64,000 bases of DNA from NCBI GenBank assembly GCA_016281335.1, contig JAEEIK010000133.1, forward strand, positions 62,001 through 126,000, written 5' to 3'. The notes below the pieces were generated by a model. The model worked only from the letters and a program-made list of their open reading frames with translations, was not told the DNA's origin and searched no databases. The DNA comes from Lachnospiraceae bacterium (GTDB lineage Bacteria; Bacillota; Clostridia; Lachnospirales; Lachnospiraceae). The translations under genes were made by a program, and so were the position numbers. Of the stretch, positions 17,416-26,786 are shown one piece after another (within the stretch, counting starts at the first letter, position 1; every line of letters begins with the position of its first letter).

Positions 17416-18551
17416 TGGCGTTTTGGGATATATTCAAGAAAAAAGATAATACAGCTGAAGAGGAAATAAGGCCTGAAGAGGAAGCTATACAGGAAGAAGC
17501 AACAGCCGCAGATGAAAATGCGGAAGAAGAGCTTGCGGCGGAATCCGAGGAGAGTCAGGGGGAGACAAGCCCTGAAGAGGAAGAAGAGCCTGAAGAGAAA
17601 GAAGAGCCTGAAGAGGAAGAGGCTCCGAAGAAGAAGGGGTTCTTTGCAAGGCTAAAGGAAGGGCTTAAGAAGACAAGGGAGAATTTCGTTTACAGTCTTG
17701 ATGTGGTCTTTGACGGAGCCGAAGCCATAGATGATGACTTCTTTGATGAGCTGGAAGAGACGCTGATCATGGGAGATATGGGAGCGGTAACGACCGAAAT
17801 GCTGCTTGACAAGCTGAGAGATGCGGTGGATTCCCAGGCAATAGTAAAGCCGTCCGAATGCAAGGGCGTGATGATAGACAGTCTCAGGGAGCAGATGCAT
17901 GTAGATAAGGCAGCCTACCGCTTTGAGACAGAACCTTCGGTAGTCTTTGTGATAGGTGTTAACGGTGTAGGTAAGACGACGACCATAGGTAAGCTGGCAA
18001 GCCAGCTTAAAAAGAAAAGGAAAAAAGTACTGATCGCAGCTGCAGATACTTTCAGGGCAGCGGCAGGAGACCAGCTGAAGACCTGGGCCGAAAGAGCCGG
18101 AGTCGATATGATAGGCGGCGTGGAGGGAGCCGATCCCGCCAGCGTGCTTTATGATGCGGTACATGCAGCAAAGGCCAGAAAGATCGATGTATTGCTGGTG
18201 GATACTGCAGGCAGACTCCATAATAAGAAGAATCTTATGGAAGAGCTTAAGAAGATGAACCGTGTGATCGACAGGGAATATCCCGAGGCTTACAGGGAAA
18301 ATCTGATAGTCCTGGATGCCACGACGGGACAGAATGCGATGCAGCAGGCCAGGGATTTTAATGATGTGGCAGACCTTTCGGGAATAGTACTGACCAAGAT
18401 GGACGGAACCGCAAAAGGCGGTATAGCCGTTGCGATACAGAGCGAGCTGAAGATACCCGTAAAATACATAGGAGTCGGAGAGAAAATAGATGATCTGCAG
18501 AAATTCGATCCCGATGATTTTGTAAATGCCTTGTTTGAAGTGGAGAAGTGA
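17415..18551 (+). CDS. ftsY: Signal recognition particle receptor FtsY
   Basis: GTPase that docks SRP-ribosome complexes at the membrane. The first 75 residues are a very acidic Glu-rich A region with repeated PEE/EEPEE units and no membrane helix; the NG domain follows, with GVNGVGKTTTIGKLA (G1), DTFRAAAGDQL, DTAGR (G3) and TKMDGTAKGG (G4/G5). The start ATG shares one base with the smc stop (TGATG), so translation is probably coupled. Length 378 residues, normal for the family. Confidence 0.97.
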   Translation: MAFWDIFKKKDNTAEEEIRPEEEAIQEEATAADENAEEELAAESEESQGETSPEEEEEPEEKEEPEEEEAPKKKGFFARLKEGLKKTRENFVYSLDVVFDGAEAIDDDFFDELEETLIMGDMGAVTTEMLLDKLRDAVDSQAIVKPSECKGVMIDSLREQMHVDKAAYRFETEPSVVFVIGVNGVGKTTTIGKLASQLKKKRKKVLIAAADTFRAAAGDQLKTWAERAGVDMIGGVEGADPASVLYDAVHAAKARKIDVLLVDTAGRLHNKKNLMEELKKMNRVIDREYPEAYRENLIVLDATTGQNAMQQARDFNDVADLSGIVLTKMDGTAKGGIAVAIQSELKIPVKYIGVGEKIDDLQKFDPDDFVNALFEVEK

Positions 18552-18553
18552 TA

Positions 18554-19771
18554 ATGGAAATGCTTACGCTTGAGGCCTTTGAAGAGGCTTCCGAAAAAGT
18601 AAAAGAGGTGACACTGGAGACGAAACTGGTCTATAGTGATCATTTCAGCCATCTTACCGGAAATAAAGTATATCTGAAGCCTGAGAACATGCAGTTTACA
18701 GGCGCATATAAGGTAAGGGGAGCATACTATAAGACCAGTACTCTTACCGAAGAAGAAAAGAAAAAAGGCGTGATCACCGCATCCGCGGGGAATCATGCAC
18801 AGGGTGTTGCCTATGCCGCAAAGTGCGGAAACATGAAAGCGACCATAGTAATGCCTACCACAACACCGCTGATCAAGGTCAACAGGACCAAGAATTTCGG
18901 CGCAGAAGTGGTGCTTTACGGAGATGTGTATGATGAAGCCTGCGAAAAAGCTTATGAACTGGCGGAAGAACACGGATATACGTTCATACATCCCTTTGAC
19001 GATCCGGCTGTAGCTACCGGCCAGGGAACCATTGCCATGGAGATAATCAAGGAACTTCCGCTGGTGGATGTGATACTGGTACCCATAGGCGGAGGCGGAC
19101 TGGCTGCGGGTGTATCCACGCTGGCCAAGCTCCTTAATCCCAAGATAAAAGTGATAGGAGTCGAACCTTCGGGAGCAGCCTGTATGAAGGCATCACTTGC
19201 CGAGGGAAAGGTAGTGACACTGCCGGGGGTGGATACTATCGCAGACGGTACCGCCGTAAAGACTCCGGGTACGAAGATATTCCCCTATATCCAGCAGAAT
19301 ATTGATGATATCATTACTGTGGATGATGAAGAACTGATCGTGGCTTTCCTCGACATGGTGGAAAATCATAAGATGATAGTTGAGAACTCCGGCCTGCTTA
19401 CGGTGGCTGCACTTAAGCAGCTGAAAGCGTCGGGAAAAAAGGTGGTATCCATACTCTCCGGCGGAAATATGGATGTGATAACCATGTCCAGCGTGGTACA
19501 GCAGGGACTTATCTTCAGGAACAGGATTTTTACCGTATCGGTGCTGCTTCCCGACAAGCCGGGTGAACTGCAGCGTGTTGCAGGTGTTATCGCTGCCGAG
19601 AACGGTAATGTCATCAAACTTGAGCATAACCAGTTTGTTACCACAAACAGAAAGAGCGCCGTGGAGCTGCGTATCACCATAGAAGCTTTCGGTACTGAGC
19701 ATAAAGAAAAGATAATGCACGAACTCGAAGTAAACGGGTATAAGCCCAAATCGGTCCGTACACTCATTTAA
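18554..19771 (+). CDS. ilvA: Threonine ammonia-lyase
   Basis: Pyridoxal-phosphate enzyme that converts threonine to 2-oxobutanoate, the entry to isoleucine synthesis or a catabolic route. The PLP lysine lies in FTGAYKVRGA, with the phosphate loop as SAGNHAQGVA and the later glycine-rich PIGGGGLAAG. The last 75 residues (VSVLLPDKPGELQRVAGVIA) form one ACT domain. At 405 residues with a single ACT domain it is the short form typical of Firmicutes. The ATG at 18554 is chosen over a GTG at 18548 because GGAG is eight bases upstream. It is just downstream of ftsY, and a DUF1015 gene follows after 12 bases. Confidence 0.92.
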   Translation: MEMLTLEAFEEASEKVKEVTLETKLVYSDHFSHLTGNKVYLKPENMQFTGAYKVRGAYYKTSTLTEEEKKKGVITASAGNHAQGVAYAAKCGNMKATIVMPTTTPLIKVNRTKNFGAEVVLYGDVYDEACEKAYELAEEHGYTFIHPFDDPAVATGQGTIAMEIIKELPLVDVILVPIGGGGLAAGVSTLAKLLNPKIKVIGVEPSGAACMKASLAEGKVVTLPGVDTIADGTAVKTPGTKIFPYIQQNIDDIITVDDEELIVAFLDMVENHKMIVENSGLLTVAALKQLKASGKKVVSILSGGNMDVITMSSVVQQGLIFRNRIFTVSVLLPDKPGELQRVAGVIAAENGNVIKLEHNQFVTTNRKSAVELRITIEAFGTEHKEKIMHELEVNGYKPKSVRTLI

Positions 19772-19783
19772 GGAGGAATAATA

Positions 19784-21034
19784 ATGGCAGATATCAAAGC
19801 ATTCAGGGCATTGCGCCCGGTAAAGGATATGATAGAAAAGTCCGCAGCTCTTCCCTACGACGTTTACAGCAGGGCAGAAGCAAAGGAAGAAGTAAAAAAG
19901 AATCCCGAATCCTTTCTTGCGATAGACAGGGCTGAAACTTCTTTCTCCGATGAGGTGGATACCTATGCCGATGTCGTATATGAAAAAGCGGCATCCCTGA
20001 TGAAAGAACGCATTGAAAAGGGCGTATATAAGAGTGACGAAAAGCCCTGCTATTATATCTATGAGCAGACCATGGAGGGCAGGGTACAGACCGGTATAGT
20101 TGCCTGCGCTTCAATAGATGATTATGAGAACGGGATCATAAAGAAACATGAAAATACCCGTGCGGATAAGGAAGAGGACAGAGTAAGGCATGTGGATGCG
20201 CTGAGTGCGCAGACAGGCCCCATCTTCCTTGCATACAGGGAAAACAGTCAGATAAGAAAGATCATGGAAAGAGTTAAGGCTGATGAAGGCGCCCTGCTCT
20301 ATGATTTTGTATCTGTAGGAGATATAAGGAACCGCTGCTTCATCATTTCCGATGATGAGGATATAAAGACTATTAAAGAAGCCTTTGCGGGAATAGACCA
20401 TATCTATATTGCGGACGGACATCACCGCTGCGCATCTGCGGTCAGAGTCGGAAAGATGAGAAGAAAAGCTCATCCCGATTATACGGGAAACGAGGAATTC
20501 AATCATTTCCTTGCAGTGCTGTTTCCGGATGAAGAACTTAAGATCATGGATTACAACCGTGTCGTACATGATCTGAACGGTATGGACAAGGAAGCTTTTA
20601 TGGCTGCCATTGAAAAGGGATTCAGTATTTCAGCGCCTGAAGATGAAGAGGTACATCCTTTAGCTAAGGGTGAGATAGGTATGTATCTTGAGCATAAGTG
20701 GTACAGACTTACGATGAAGGATGAGATAAAGAGCGATGATCCGGTGGACGGGCTGGATGTGGCAATACTTCAGAACGAAGTACTCGATAAGTTGCTTGGC
20801 ATAAAAGATCCGAAGACAGACAAGCGGATCGATTTTGTCGGAGGCATAAGAGGACTTAAGGAACTGAAGAAGCGTGTGGATCAGCAGGGAGAGGGTGTTG
20901 CTTTTGCAATGTACCCGACACAGATCAGCGAGCTCTTTGCGGTAGCGGATGCAGGCAGGCTGATGCCGCCCAAATCCACCTGGTTTGAGCCGAAGCTGTT
21001 AAGCGGGATCTTTATTCACGAATTTGAGGAGTAA
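19784..21034 (+). CDS. DUF1015 family protein
   Basis: Conserved family of uncertain function, 416 residues, cytoplasmic. It has the family hallmarks: N-terminal FRALRPV...LPYDV, a central KHENTRADKEEDRVRH block, the IADGHHRCASA motif near residue 208 and a C-terminal FAMYPT...MPPKSTWFEPKLLSGIF. The DGHHR loop is reminiscent of ParB-fold free serine kinases (SerK, SbnI), and DUF1015 genes often lie beside serine-biosynthesis genes in Clostridia. Here the neighbour is threonine ammonia-lyase, so a role in hydroxy-amino-acid metabolism is a reasonable but unproven inference. GGAGG precedes the ATG. Confidence 0.85.
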   Translation: MADIKAFRALRPVKDMIEKSAALPYDVYSRAEAKEEVKKNPESFLAIDRAETSFSDEVDTYADVVYEKAASLMKERIEKGVYKSDEKPCYYIYEQTMEGRVQTGIVACASIDDYENGIIKKHENTRADKEEDRVRHVDALSAQTGPIFLAYRENSQIRKIMERVKADEGALLYDFVSVGDIRNRCFIISDDEDIKTIKEAFAGIDHIYIADGHHRCASAVRVGKMRRKAHPDYTGNEEFNHFLAVLFPDEELKIMDYNRVVHDLNGMDKEAFMAAIEKGFSISAPEDEEVHPLAKGEIGMYLEHKWYRLTMKDEIKSDDPVDGLDVAILQNEVLDKLLGIKDPKTDKRIDFVGGIRGLKELKKRVDQQGEGVAFAMYPTQISELFAVADAGRLMPPKSTWFEPKLLSGIFIHEFEE

Positions 21035-21041
21035 ATAGCAG

Positions 21042-23465
21042 ATGAACAAGAAACTTTACGATCTGATGGACTGGGCTAGGATAGAAGAGGTGGTATACGG
21101 CGAATGTGACCATCCTTCGGATTTTTTGGGACCTCACCATGCAGGCACTTCCACCCTTGTACAGGCATTCTTTCCCGGAGCCGAAGGTGTGCTGATACTG
21201 ATCGAAGGCGCTGAGGGAAGCAGGGGAAAGAAGGTCAAGCAGGAGATCAGCATGGAACTTGCGGATGATGCGGGCTTTTTTGCGGCGCTTGTCGGCGGCA
21301 GGAACATCAGATACAGCTATCTTGTGAGTTATGCTGCGGCAGCCGGTAGCAAGAAAAAGAAGAATGCCGCTTCCGAAAGCCTGATAACGGTAGAAAAGAA
21401 GGATCCGTATTCATTTAAACGCATATTAAAGGCTGAGGAGGAGGAAAGATTCCTCTCCGGCTGTGATGACAAAGCCTTTAAATATATGGGAAGCCATAAA
21501 GCCACGGTTGACGGAGTAAGAGGCTGTGTATTCAGGGTATGGGCGCCTGCGGCTGTCAGGGTATCGGTCATAGGTGAATTCAATAATAACAACGGTCTTG
21601 AGAATCCCATGAACCGTCTGGATGATTCGGGAATATTCGAACTTTTCATTCCGGGCATAGAAGAAGGAACTGCCTACAGATATGAAGTACTGACAAGGGA
21701 CGGGGCCATAGTAAAGAGGGATCCCTATGCGCTGTGTACTGATGAGAAAGGCCTTGATGTCAGCGCATATACCGCTGTCTATGAATGGAAAGACGAAAAG
21801 TGGATGGCGGGCAGAAAGAAGGGAAACTGGGCTTCTAAGCCGTTGAATATATATGAGTTCCATCCCGGCAGTCTTAAGGATAAAACGAAGGCAGGACTTA
21901 AGAAATTTGCTGCTTATGTAAAAAAACTCGGATATACGCATGTTATGATGATGCCGCAGATGAGCGCTGAGGATGCTCTCGGATATCATCCTCTTCAGTT
22001 GTTTACGAGCTCCTTTGATAACGGGGAACCCGAAAAACTTATGCAATTCGTGGATGAGCTTCATGCCGAGAATATCGGTGTGATCATGGAATGGGCACCG
22101 GGGGATTTTTCAAACAGAGCCGAAGCTCTGGGCAGCTTTGACGGAGCGGCTTTGTATGAGTATCCGGATTTTAAGCGCGGAGTTGACCCGAGAACAGGCA
22201 AGTATATCTTCAATTTCGGCAAGGCAGGGGTAAAGGATTATCTTTTCTCTGCACTGGAATACTGGATAGAGAACTATCATCTTGACGGCCTGTGCACTCT
22301 GGATATGGACAGCATCATGTATCTGGATTATTACAGGGGCTACGGTGAATGGGTCCCGAATATCTTCGGAGGAGTGGAACATCTCGAGGCGATAGAGTTC
22401 ATAAAAGAGATGAACAGGAAACTCCATGATAAAAAGAACGGTCTGATACTGATCGCATCACAGGCCGGAGGAAACGGTCAGATAACCGGAAACGGCAGGG
22501 AAGAACTGGGCTTTGATCTGACTACCGATAATAACTGCATAAGAGAACTGGAAGAGTATCTTGCCGCAGATCCTATACAGAGGGCAGGACTTCATCAGAA
22601 ACTTACGGAATCCATGTTGTATCAGTATTGTGAGAATTATCTCTTAGGCATCATGCATGAGAGGTTCTCCTTTGATCAGCCCGGGCTTCTGGAAAAGATG
22701 TGGGGCGATAACGAAAAGAAAGCAGCAAATCTCAAACTCTTATATACCTATCTTGCAATGCATGTGGGCAGAACAGTGAACTTCATGGGGCAGGAGTACG
22801 GTGAAAGAGTAAGCTTCGCTCCTGACGGAAATATCAATCTGTTTGAAAAGAGGAGTGATGAGGAAGAAAAGCTGCTGGAATTCTCAAAAGAACTGGGAAA
22901 ACTCATCAATGCCCATCCTTCGCTTTACGCATATGAAGATAAGGATGAGGGGTTTGAATGGATCAGGGAGACAGCAGCCGCAGATAATGTGCTGGCATTT
23001 ATGAGAGCCGGCAAGAGCGGTGACGAACTGCTGGCAGTATTCAACTTTGCCAATGCTCCGAGAGATGATTACCGTCTCGGAGTGCCTAAAGAGGGTAAAT
23101 ATGAGGAGATATTCGCAAGTGACACAGAAGCATTCGGCGGCGAAAGAAAAAAAGCCGGAGATATGAGTATCAGCAGATACGAAAAGAATGACGGATACGA
23201 GTATTCGGTAAAGCTTTCCCTTGCACCGCTTTCTGCACATGTATACCGCTTCGTGCCTTATACCAAAGAAGAGAATGAGGCAATAGCAAAGAGGCGCAAA
23301 GAGATAGAAGACAGACGGGCAGAGGCCGAAGCAAAACGAAGGGAACTTAAGGAAAAACGAGGTAAGATAAGGCGTGACCTCAAGAAAGAACTGGAAGATA
23401 AGATAAGAAATGCCGAAGCTGCAATAGCGGGCGGCAGTGAAGATAAGGGCGGTAAGAAACATTGA
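21042..23465 (+). CDS. glgB: GlgB-family branching enzyme homologue with all catalytic residues replaced
   Basis: The fold is that of 1,4-alpha-glucan branching enzyme: an N1 domain (about 1-100; ECDHPSDFLGPH), a CBM48 domain (about 150-245; FRVWAPAAVRVSVIGEFN), the GH13 barrel (about 260-640) and a C-terminal beta domain. It then adds a highly charged Arg/Lys/Glu helix (about 740-807). Read against the E. coli enzyme without gaps, the four GH13 regions have lost the active site. DWVPGH reads EWAPGD (350-355). The nucleophile position is Leu420 and the Arg two before it is Cys418. The acid/base Glu is Ser473, and the HD pair is His539-Glu540. It is therefore probably a pseudoenzyme, perhaps a glycogen-binding or regulatory protein. 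It overlaps mscS by one base. Confidence 0.9.
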   Translation: MNKKLYDLMDWARIEEVVYGECDHPSDFLGPHHAGTSTLVQAFFPGAEGVLILIEGAEGSRGKKVKQEISMELADDAGFFAALVGGRNIRYSYLVSYAAAAGSKKKKNAASESLITVEKKDPYSFKRILKAEEEERFLSGCDDKAFKYMGSHKATVDGVRGCVFRVWAPAAVRVSVIGEFNNNNGLENPMNRLDDSGIFELFIPGIEEGTAYRYEVLTRDGAIVKRDPYALCTDEKGLDVSAYTAVYEWKDEKWMAGRKKGNWASKPLNIYEFHPGSLKDKTKAGLKKFAAYVKKLGYTHVMMMPQMSAEDALGYHPLQLFTSSFDNGEPEKLMQFVDELHAENIGVIMEWAPGDFSNRAEALGSFDGAALYEYPDFKRGVDPRTGKYIFNFGKAGVKDYLFSALEYWIENYHLDGLCTLDMDSIMYLDYYRGYGEWVPNIFGGVEHLEAIEFIKEMNRKLHDKKNGLILIASQAGGNGQITGNGREELGFDLTTDNNCIRELEEYLAADPIQRAGLHQKLTESMLYQYCENYLLGIMHERFSFDQPGLLEKMWGDNEKKAANLKLLYTYLAMHVGRTVNFMGQEYGERVSFAPDGNINLFEKRSDEEEKLLEFSKELGKLINAHPSLYAYEDKDEGFEWIRETAAADNVLAFMRAGKSGDELLAVFNFANAPRDDYRLGVPKEGKYEEIFASDTEAFGGERKKAGDMSISRYEKNDGYEYSVKLSLAPLSAHVYRFVPYTKEENEAIAKRRKEIEDRRAEAEAKRRELKEKRGKIRRDLKKELEDKIRNAEAAIAGGSEDKGGKKH

Positions 23466-24364
23466 TGACAGACACCGGAGTATCCGCAAATACCATAATA
23501 GAAGCAGCAGAGAGCGGCAAGGAGGAAATGGTTGAGAGCATCGGCATGGTCCAGCAGTTTCTGAATGAGCTGCCGGAAAAGTTTTTCCGTTTCGGAGCGA
23601 AACTGTTATTTGCAATTGTTGTGCTCTTTATCGCTTCGAAGGTGATCAAGCTGATCAGGCGCCTGGTGAAAAAATCACTGATCCGCGCAAAAGCGGATAT
23701 CAGCATCAGGAATTTCCTGGATTCGCTGATAAGGGTAGTGCTTTATGCGCTTGTGCTGATATATCTTGCAACCTATTTCGGCGTTGAGAGCGCAAGCCTT
23801 ATAGCGCTTTTGGGTTCTGCCGGAGTGGCAGTGGCGCTGGCATTGCAGGGCAGTCTTTCAAATCTCACCGGAGGAATACTTCTGCTGATACTGAAACCCT
23901 TCAGGATAGGTGACTATATAAAGGAAGACAGTAAAGGCAATGAGGGCACAGTCACCGAGATAGGCCTGTTCTATACAAAGCTGCTAACCATTGATGAAAA
24001 GACGGTGATATTGCCGAACGGTTCACTGGCCAATACCTCGCTTACAAACAATAATGCGGCAACAACCAGAACTCTGGTGCAGTTCTTTGATATCTCCTAT
24101 GATGCGGATATAAAGAAGGCAAAAGAGCTGATAAAAGAAATACTCGCTAAGGACGAACGCGTGATAAAAGAAAAGCCTTTAAAGATCTATGTTGATTCAC
24201 TGGAGGCATCGGGCGTCAGGATAGGTGTAAGGGCCCAGGTAAAGAGCGGAGAACTCTTCGATTTCAAATGGGATTTCATTGAAAGGGTTAAAGCGGTATT
24301 TGAAGAGAACGGTATAGAGATACCCTATAACCAGCTTGATGTACATATTAAGAGAGAAGATTAA
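23465..24364 (+). CDS. mscS: Small-conductance mechanosensitive channel MscS
   Basis: Tension-gated channel that releases solutes on osmotic downshift. The 299-residue protein has three membrane helices (about 40-65, 87-105 and the pore helix near 115-140 with GSAGVAVALALQGSLSN), followed by the beta domain starting LKPFRIGDYI and the C-terminal cytoplasmic cage. The ATG at 23465 shares one base with the previous stop; a TTG three bases earlier is less likely. The N-terminal 40 residues are a short amphipathic extension. It lies between the GlgB-like gene and queA. Confidence 0.95.
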   Translation: MTDTGVSANTIIEAAESGKEEMVESIGMVQQFLNELPEKFFRFGAKLLFAIVVLFIASKVIKLIRRLVKKSLIRAKADISIRNFLDSLIRVVLYALVLIYLATYFGVESASLIALLGSAGVAVALALQGSLSNLTGGILLLILKPFRIGDYIKEDSKGNEGTVTEIGLFYTKLLTIDEKTVILPNGSLANTSLTNNNAATTRTLVQFFDISYDADIKKAKELIKEILAKDERVIKEKPLKIYVDSLEASGVRIGVRAQVKSGELFDFKWDFIERVKAVFEENGIEIPYNQLDVHIKRED

Positions 24365-24374
24365 GAAGATATAG

Positions 24375-25418
24375 ATGTACGAGAAGAAAGATTATTATTA
24401 TGAATTGCCGGAAGAATTGATAGCCCAGGATCCGTTAAGGGACAGAGCTTCATCAAGGCTGATGGTGCTGGATAAGGAAACGGGGGGCGTGACCCACAGG
24501 ACATTCAGGGATATCATTGAATATCTTGAACCCGGTGACTGTCTGGTAATGAACGATACAAAGGTGATACCCGCAAGGCTTTTGGGACAGCGTGAAGGCA
24601 GTACAGGCGCGATAGAAGTACTCCTGCTTAAACGTACCGATAAGGATGTATGGGAATGTCTGGTAAAGCCGGGAAAGAAAATGAGACCTGGTATGAGGGC
24701 TGTATTCGGTGATCCCGGTTCTCCTGAACTTAAGGCTGAAGTGCTGGAAGAACTGGATGACGGGAAGCGCAGCGTAAGGTTTGAATATGAGGGAATCTTT
24801 GAAGAGGTTCTGGACAGGCTCGGAGAGATGCCGCTGCCGCCATATATCACCCACAAGCTGGCTAAAGAAGACAGGGACAGGTATCAGACAGTATATGCAA
24901 AGAACAGCGGATCAGCGGCGGCGCCGACGGCAGGACTGCATTTTACCAATGAACTTATAGCGGCTATAGAAGCTAAAGGGGTAAAGACAGCAAAGGTAAC
25001 TCTGCATGTGGGGCTGGGAACCTTCAGGCCGGTAAAGGCCGATAATATCCTGGATCATCATATGCACAGTGAACACTGTGAAGTCAGTAAAGAAACGGCA
25101 GAACTGGTGAATTCCTGCAGGAATGCAGGGGGCAGGATAATCTGTGTAGGTACCACTTCGGTAAGAACACTGGAAAGCATGAGCAGTGATGACGGAGTGC
25201 TTAATGCCGGGACCAAAGAAACGGAGATCTTCATTTATCCCGGATATAAGTTTAAGATCACGGATGCGCTGATCACCAATTTTCATCTGCCGGAATCCAC
25301 GCTGATAATGCTTGTTTCCGCACTGGCGGGACGTGAGAAAGTGCTTAAGGCTTATGAAGAAGCAGTGAAGGAAAGATACCGCTTTTTCAGTTTCGGTGAT
25401 GCGATGTATATACATTGA
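24375..25418 (+). CDS. queA: S-adenosylmethionine:tRNA ribosyltransferase-isomerase
   Basis: Transfers and rearranges the ribose of S-adenosylmethionine onto 7-aminomethyl-7-deazaguanine in tRNA to give epoxyqueuosine. The 347-residue product shows [23 protein letters not shown] at the start, then [42 protein letters not shown] and [10 protein letters not shown] in the usual order and the expected length. It is the last gene of its operon, 10 bases after mscS. The usual operon partners ruvB and tgt are not adjacent. Confidence 0.97.
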   Translation: MYEKKDYYYELPEELIAQDPLRDRASSRLMVLDKETGGVTHRTFRDIIEYLEPGDCLVMNDTKVIPARLLGQREGSTGAIEVLLLKRTDKDVWECLVKPGKKMRPGMRAVFGDPGSPELKAEVLEELDDGKRSVRFEYEGIFEEVLDRLGEMPLPPYITHKLAKEDRDRYQTVYAKNSGSAAAPTAGLHFTNELIAAIEAKGVKTAKVTLHVGLGTFRPVKADNILDHHMHSEHCEVSKETAELVNSCRNAGGRIICVGTTSVRTLESMSSDDGVLNAGTKETEIFIYPGYKFKITDALITNFHLPESTLIMLVSALAGREKVLKAYEEAVKERYRFFSFGDAMYIH

Positions 25419-25422
25419 TGGT

Positions 25423-25451
25423 TTGCGCATTATGTGAACTTGTGATAAAAT
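25423..25451 (+). promoter_or_regulatory. Promoter for the PilZ-degV-degV-tyrA group
   Basis: TTGCGC (25423-25428), 17-base spacer and TAAAAT (25446-25451) with a TGTG extension just upstream. The whole 11-mer TGTGATAAAAT also occurs at 33559 and 45335. A perfect small hairpin (AGATCG-TGA-CGATCT, 25457-25471) would lie in the 5' leader. Confidence 0.65.
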
Positions 25452-25523
25452 GTGTAAGATCGTGACGATCTGTAAAAATAAGCGATTCTGAACAGATAAG
25501 TAAAATAGATCAGGGGGTACAAG

Positions 25524-25871
25524 ATGGAAGAAAAACGTCATGCAAAACGTATGGATCTTGAGTGTAAGCTTCTGTTGAAAAGACTGGACAACGAAGACGG
25601 GAATGCCAGAGAAGTAAGCGTCGGGGTCAAAGATGTATCAAAGACGGGAATAGGTTTTTCCTGCGAAGAGCAGTTGACCATGGGAGCTGTCTATGAGTGT
25701 CTTCTGAAGATATGGACAGGTGAGACACTGCATACATTTGTGGAGATAATACGTATTGTTCCCAAGGGCGGAAGTAATTTCTACGGCGGTATCTTTATCG
25801 GAATGCCTGAGATGGATCAGAATCGCATACAGATATATTCCGAGTTTTCGGATGCAGGTAGTGATCAATAA
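25524..25871 (+). CDS. PilZ domain protein
   Basis: Small soluble cyclic-di-GMP receptor, 115 residues made almost wholly of one PilZ domain. Both binding motifs are present: the RxxxR loop as RHAKR at residues 5-9 and the DxSxxG turn as DVSKTG near residue 33. This suggests it binds the messenger, though the output is unknown. GGGGG lies in front of the ATG and a promoter about 75 bases upstream. It is the first gene of a group with two DegV proteins, prephenate dehydrogenase and a sulphate-type transporter. Confidence 0.88.
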   Translation: MEEKRHAKRMDLECKLLLKRLDNEDGNAREVSVGVKDVSKTGIGFSCEEQLTMGAVYECLLKIWTGETLHTFVEIIRIVPKGGSNFYGGIFIGMPEMDQNRIQIYSEFSDAGSDQ

Positions 25872-25883
25872 GCTGGTGAGGAA

Positions 25884-26771
25884 ATGAGCGATTTTATATT
25901 AAGCTGTTGTTCCGCCGTCGATCTGACTGCGGAACAGATGAAGAAAAGGAATATTAATTATGTTCCTTTTCATTTTGAGTTGAACGGTGTTGATTATCTG
26001 GATGATCTGGGTATAACCGTTCCTTATCCCGAGTTTTATAGAAGGATGCTGGCCGGGGAGATGACCAAGACTTCCCAGGTCAATGTGGAAGAATTTGTTG
26101 ACTATTTTGAACCTTTTTTGAAAGAGGGAAAAGCTGTGCTTCACGTCACGCTTTCTTCCGGGCTTTCGGGTACACTTAACTCCGCCAAGATCGCCCGGGA
26201 GATGCTTATGGAAAAGTATCCCGAGGCGAAGCTTTATATCGTGGATTCACTTGCTGCTTCGGGCGGTTACGGCATGCTTATGGATGCGCTTGCGGATCTC
26301 AGGGATGAAGGTAAGAGCATAGAAGAAGTATATGAGTTTGCCGAAGCGCATAAAAAGGAACTGCATCACTGGTTCTTTTCATCGGATCTGACCTTCTTTA
26401 TCAGAGGAGGGAGAGTATCGAAAACAGCAGGCTTTTTCGGTTCGATGCTGGGCATCTGTCCGCTGCTCAACGTGGACTATATGGGCAGGCTTATACCACG
26501 TGAGAAGGTCAGGACTAAGGCCAAGGCCATACGAAGGATCGTAGACGTGATGGAGGAACATGCAAAGGACGGAAGGGATTACAGCGGCAAATGTTTTATG
26601 ACCCACTCGGATTGCTACGAAGATGCTAAAGCTGTTGCAGACCTTATAAAAGAGCGTTTCCCTAAGATAAAAGGCGATATTGTTATAAATTATATAGGCA
26701 ATCTTATCGGTTCTCATACCGGCCCGGGAACAGTGACACTGTTTTTCTGGGGGGATGAGCGAAAAGACTGA
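25884..26771 (+). CDS. DegV family fatty-acid-binding protein (first copy)
   Basis: DegV proteins bind a single fatty acid, and in Firmicutes some (FakB) present it to a fatty-acid kinase. This 295-residue copy has the family layout: a CSAVDLT start, the TSQVN substrate loop, LSSGLSGTLNSA, then the FFIRGGRVSKTA and GSMLGICPLLNVD blocks, and SHTGPGTVTLFFWG at the end. It begins 12 bases after the PilZ gene. The second copy at 26787 is clearly divergent in sequence, so the two may bind different fatty acids. Confidence 0.93.
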   Translation: MSDFILSCCSAVDLTAEQMKKRNINYVPFHFELNGVDYLDDLGITVPYPEFYRRMLAGEMTKTSQVNVEEFVDYFEPFLKEGKAVLHVTLSSGLSGTLNSAKIAREMLMEKYPEAKLYIVDSLAASGGYGMLMDALADLRDEGKSIEEVYEFAEAHKKELHHWFFSSDLTFFIRGGRVSKTAGFFGSMLGICPLLNVDYMGRLIPREKVRTKAKAIRRIVDVMEEHAKDGRDYSGKCFMTHSDCYEDAKAVADLIKERFPKIKGDIVINYIGNLIGSHTGPGTVTLFFWGDERKD

Positions 26772-26786
26772 TCGGAGGATAAGTTA

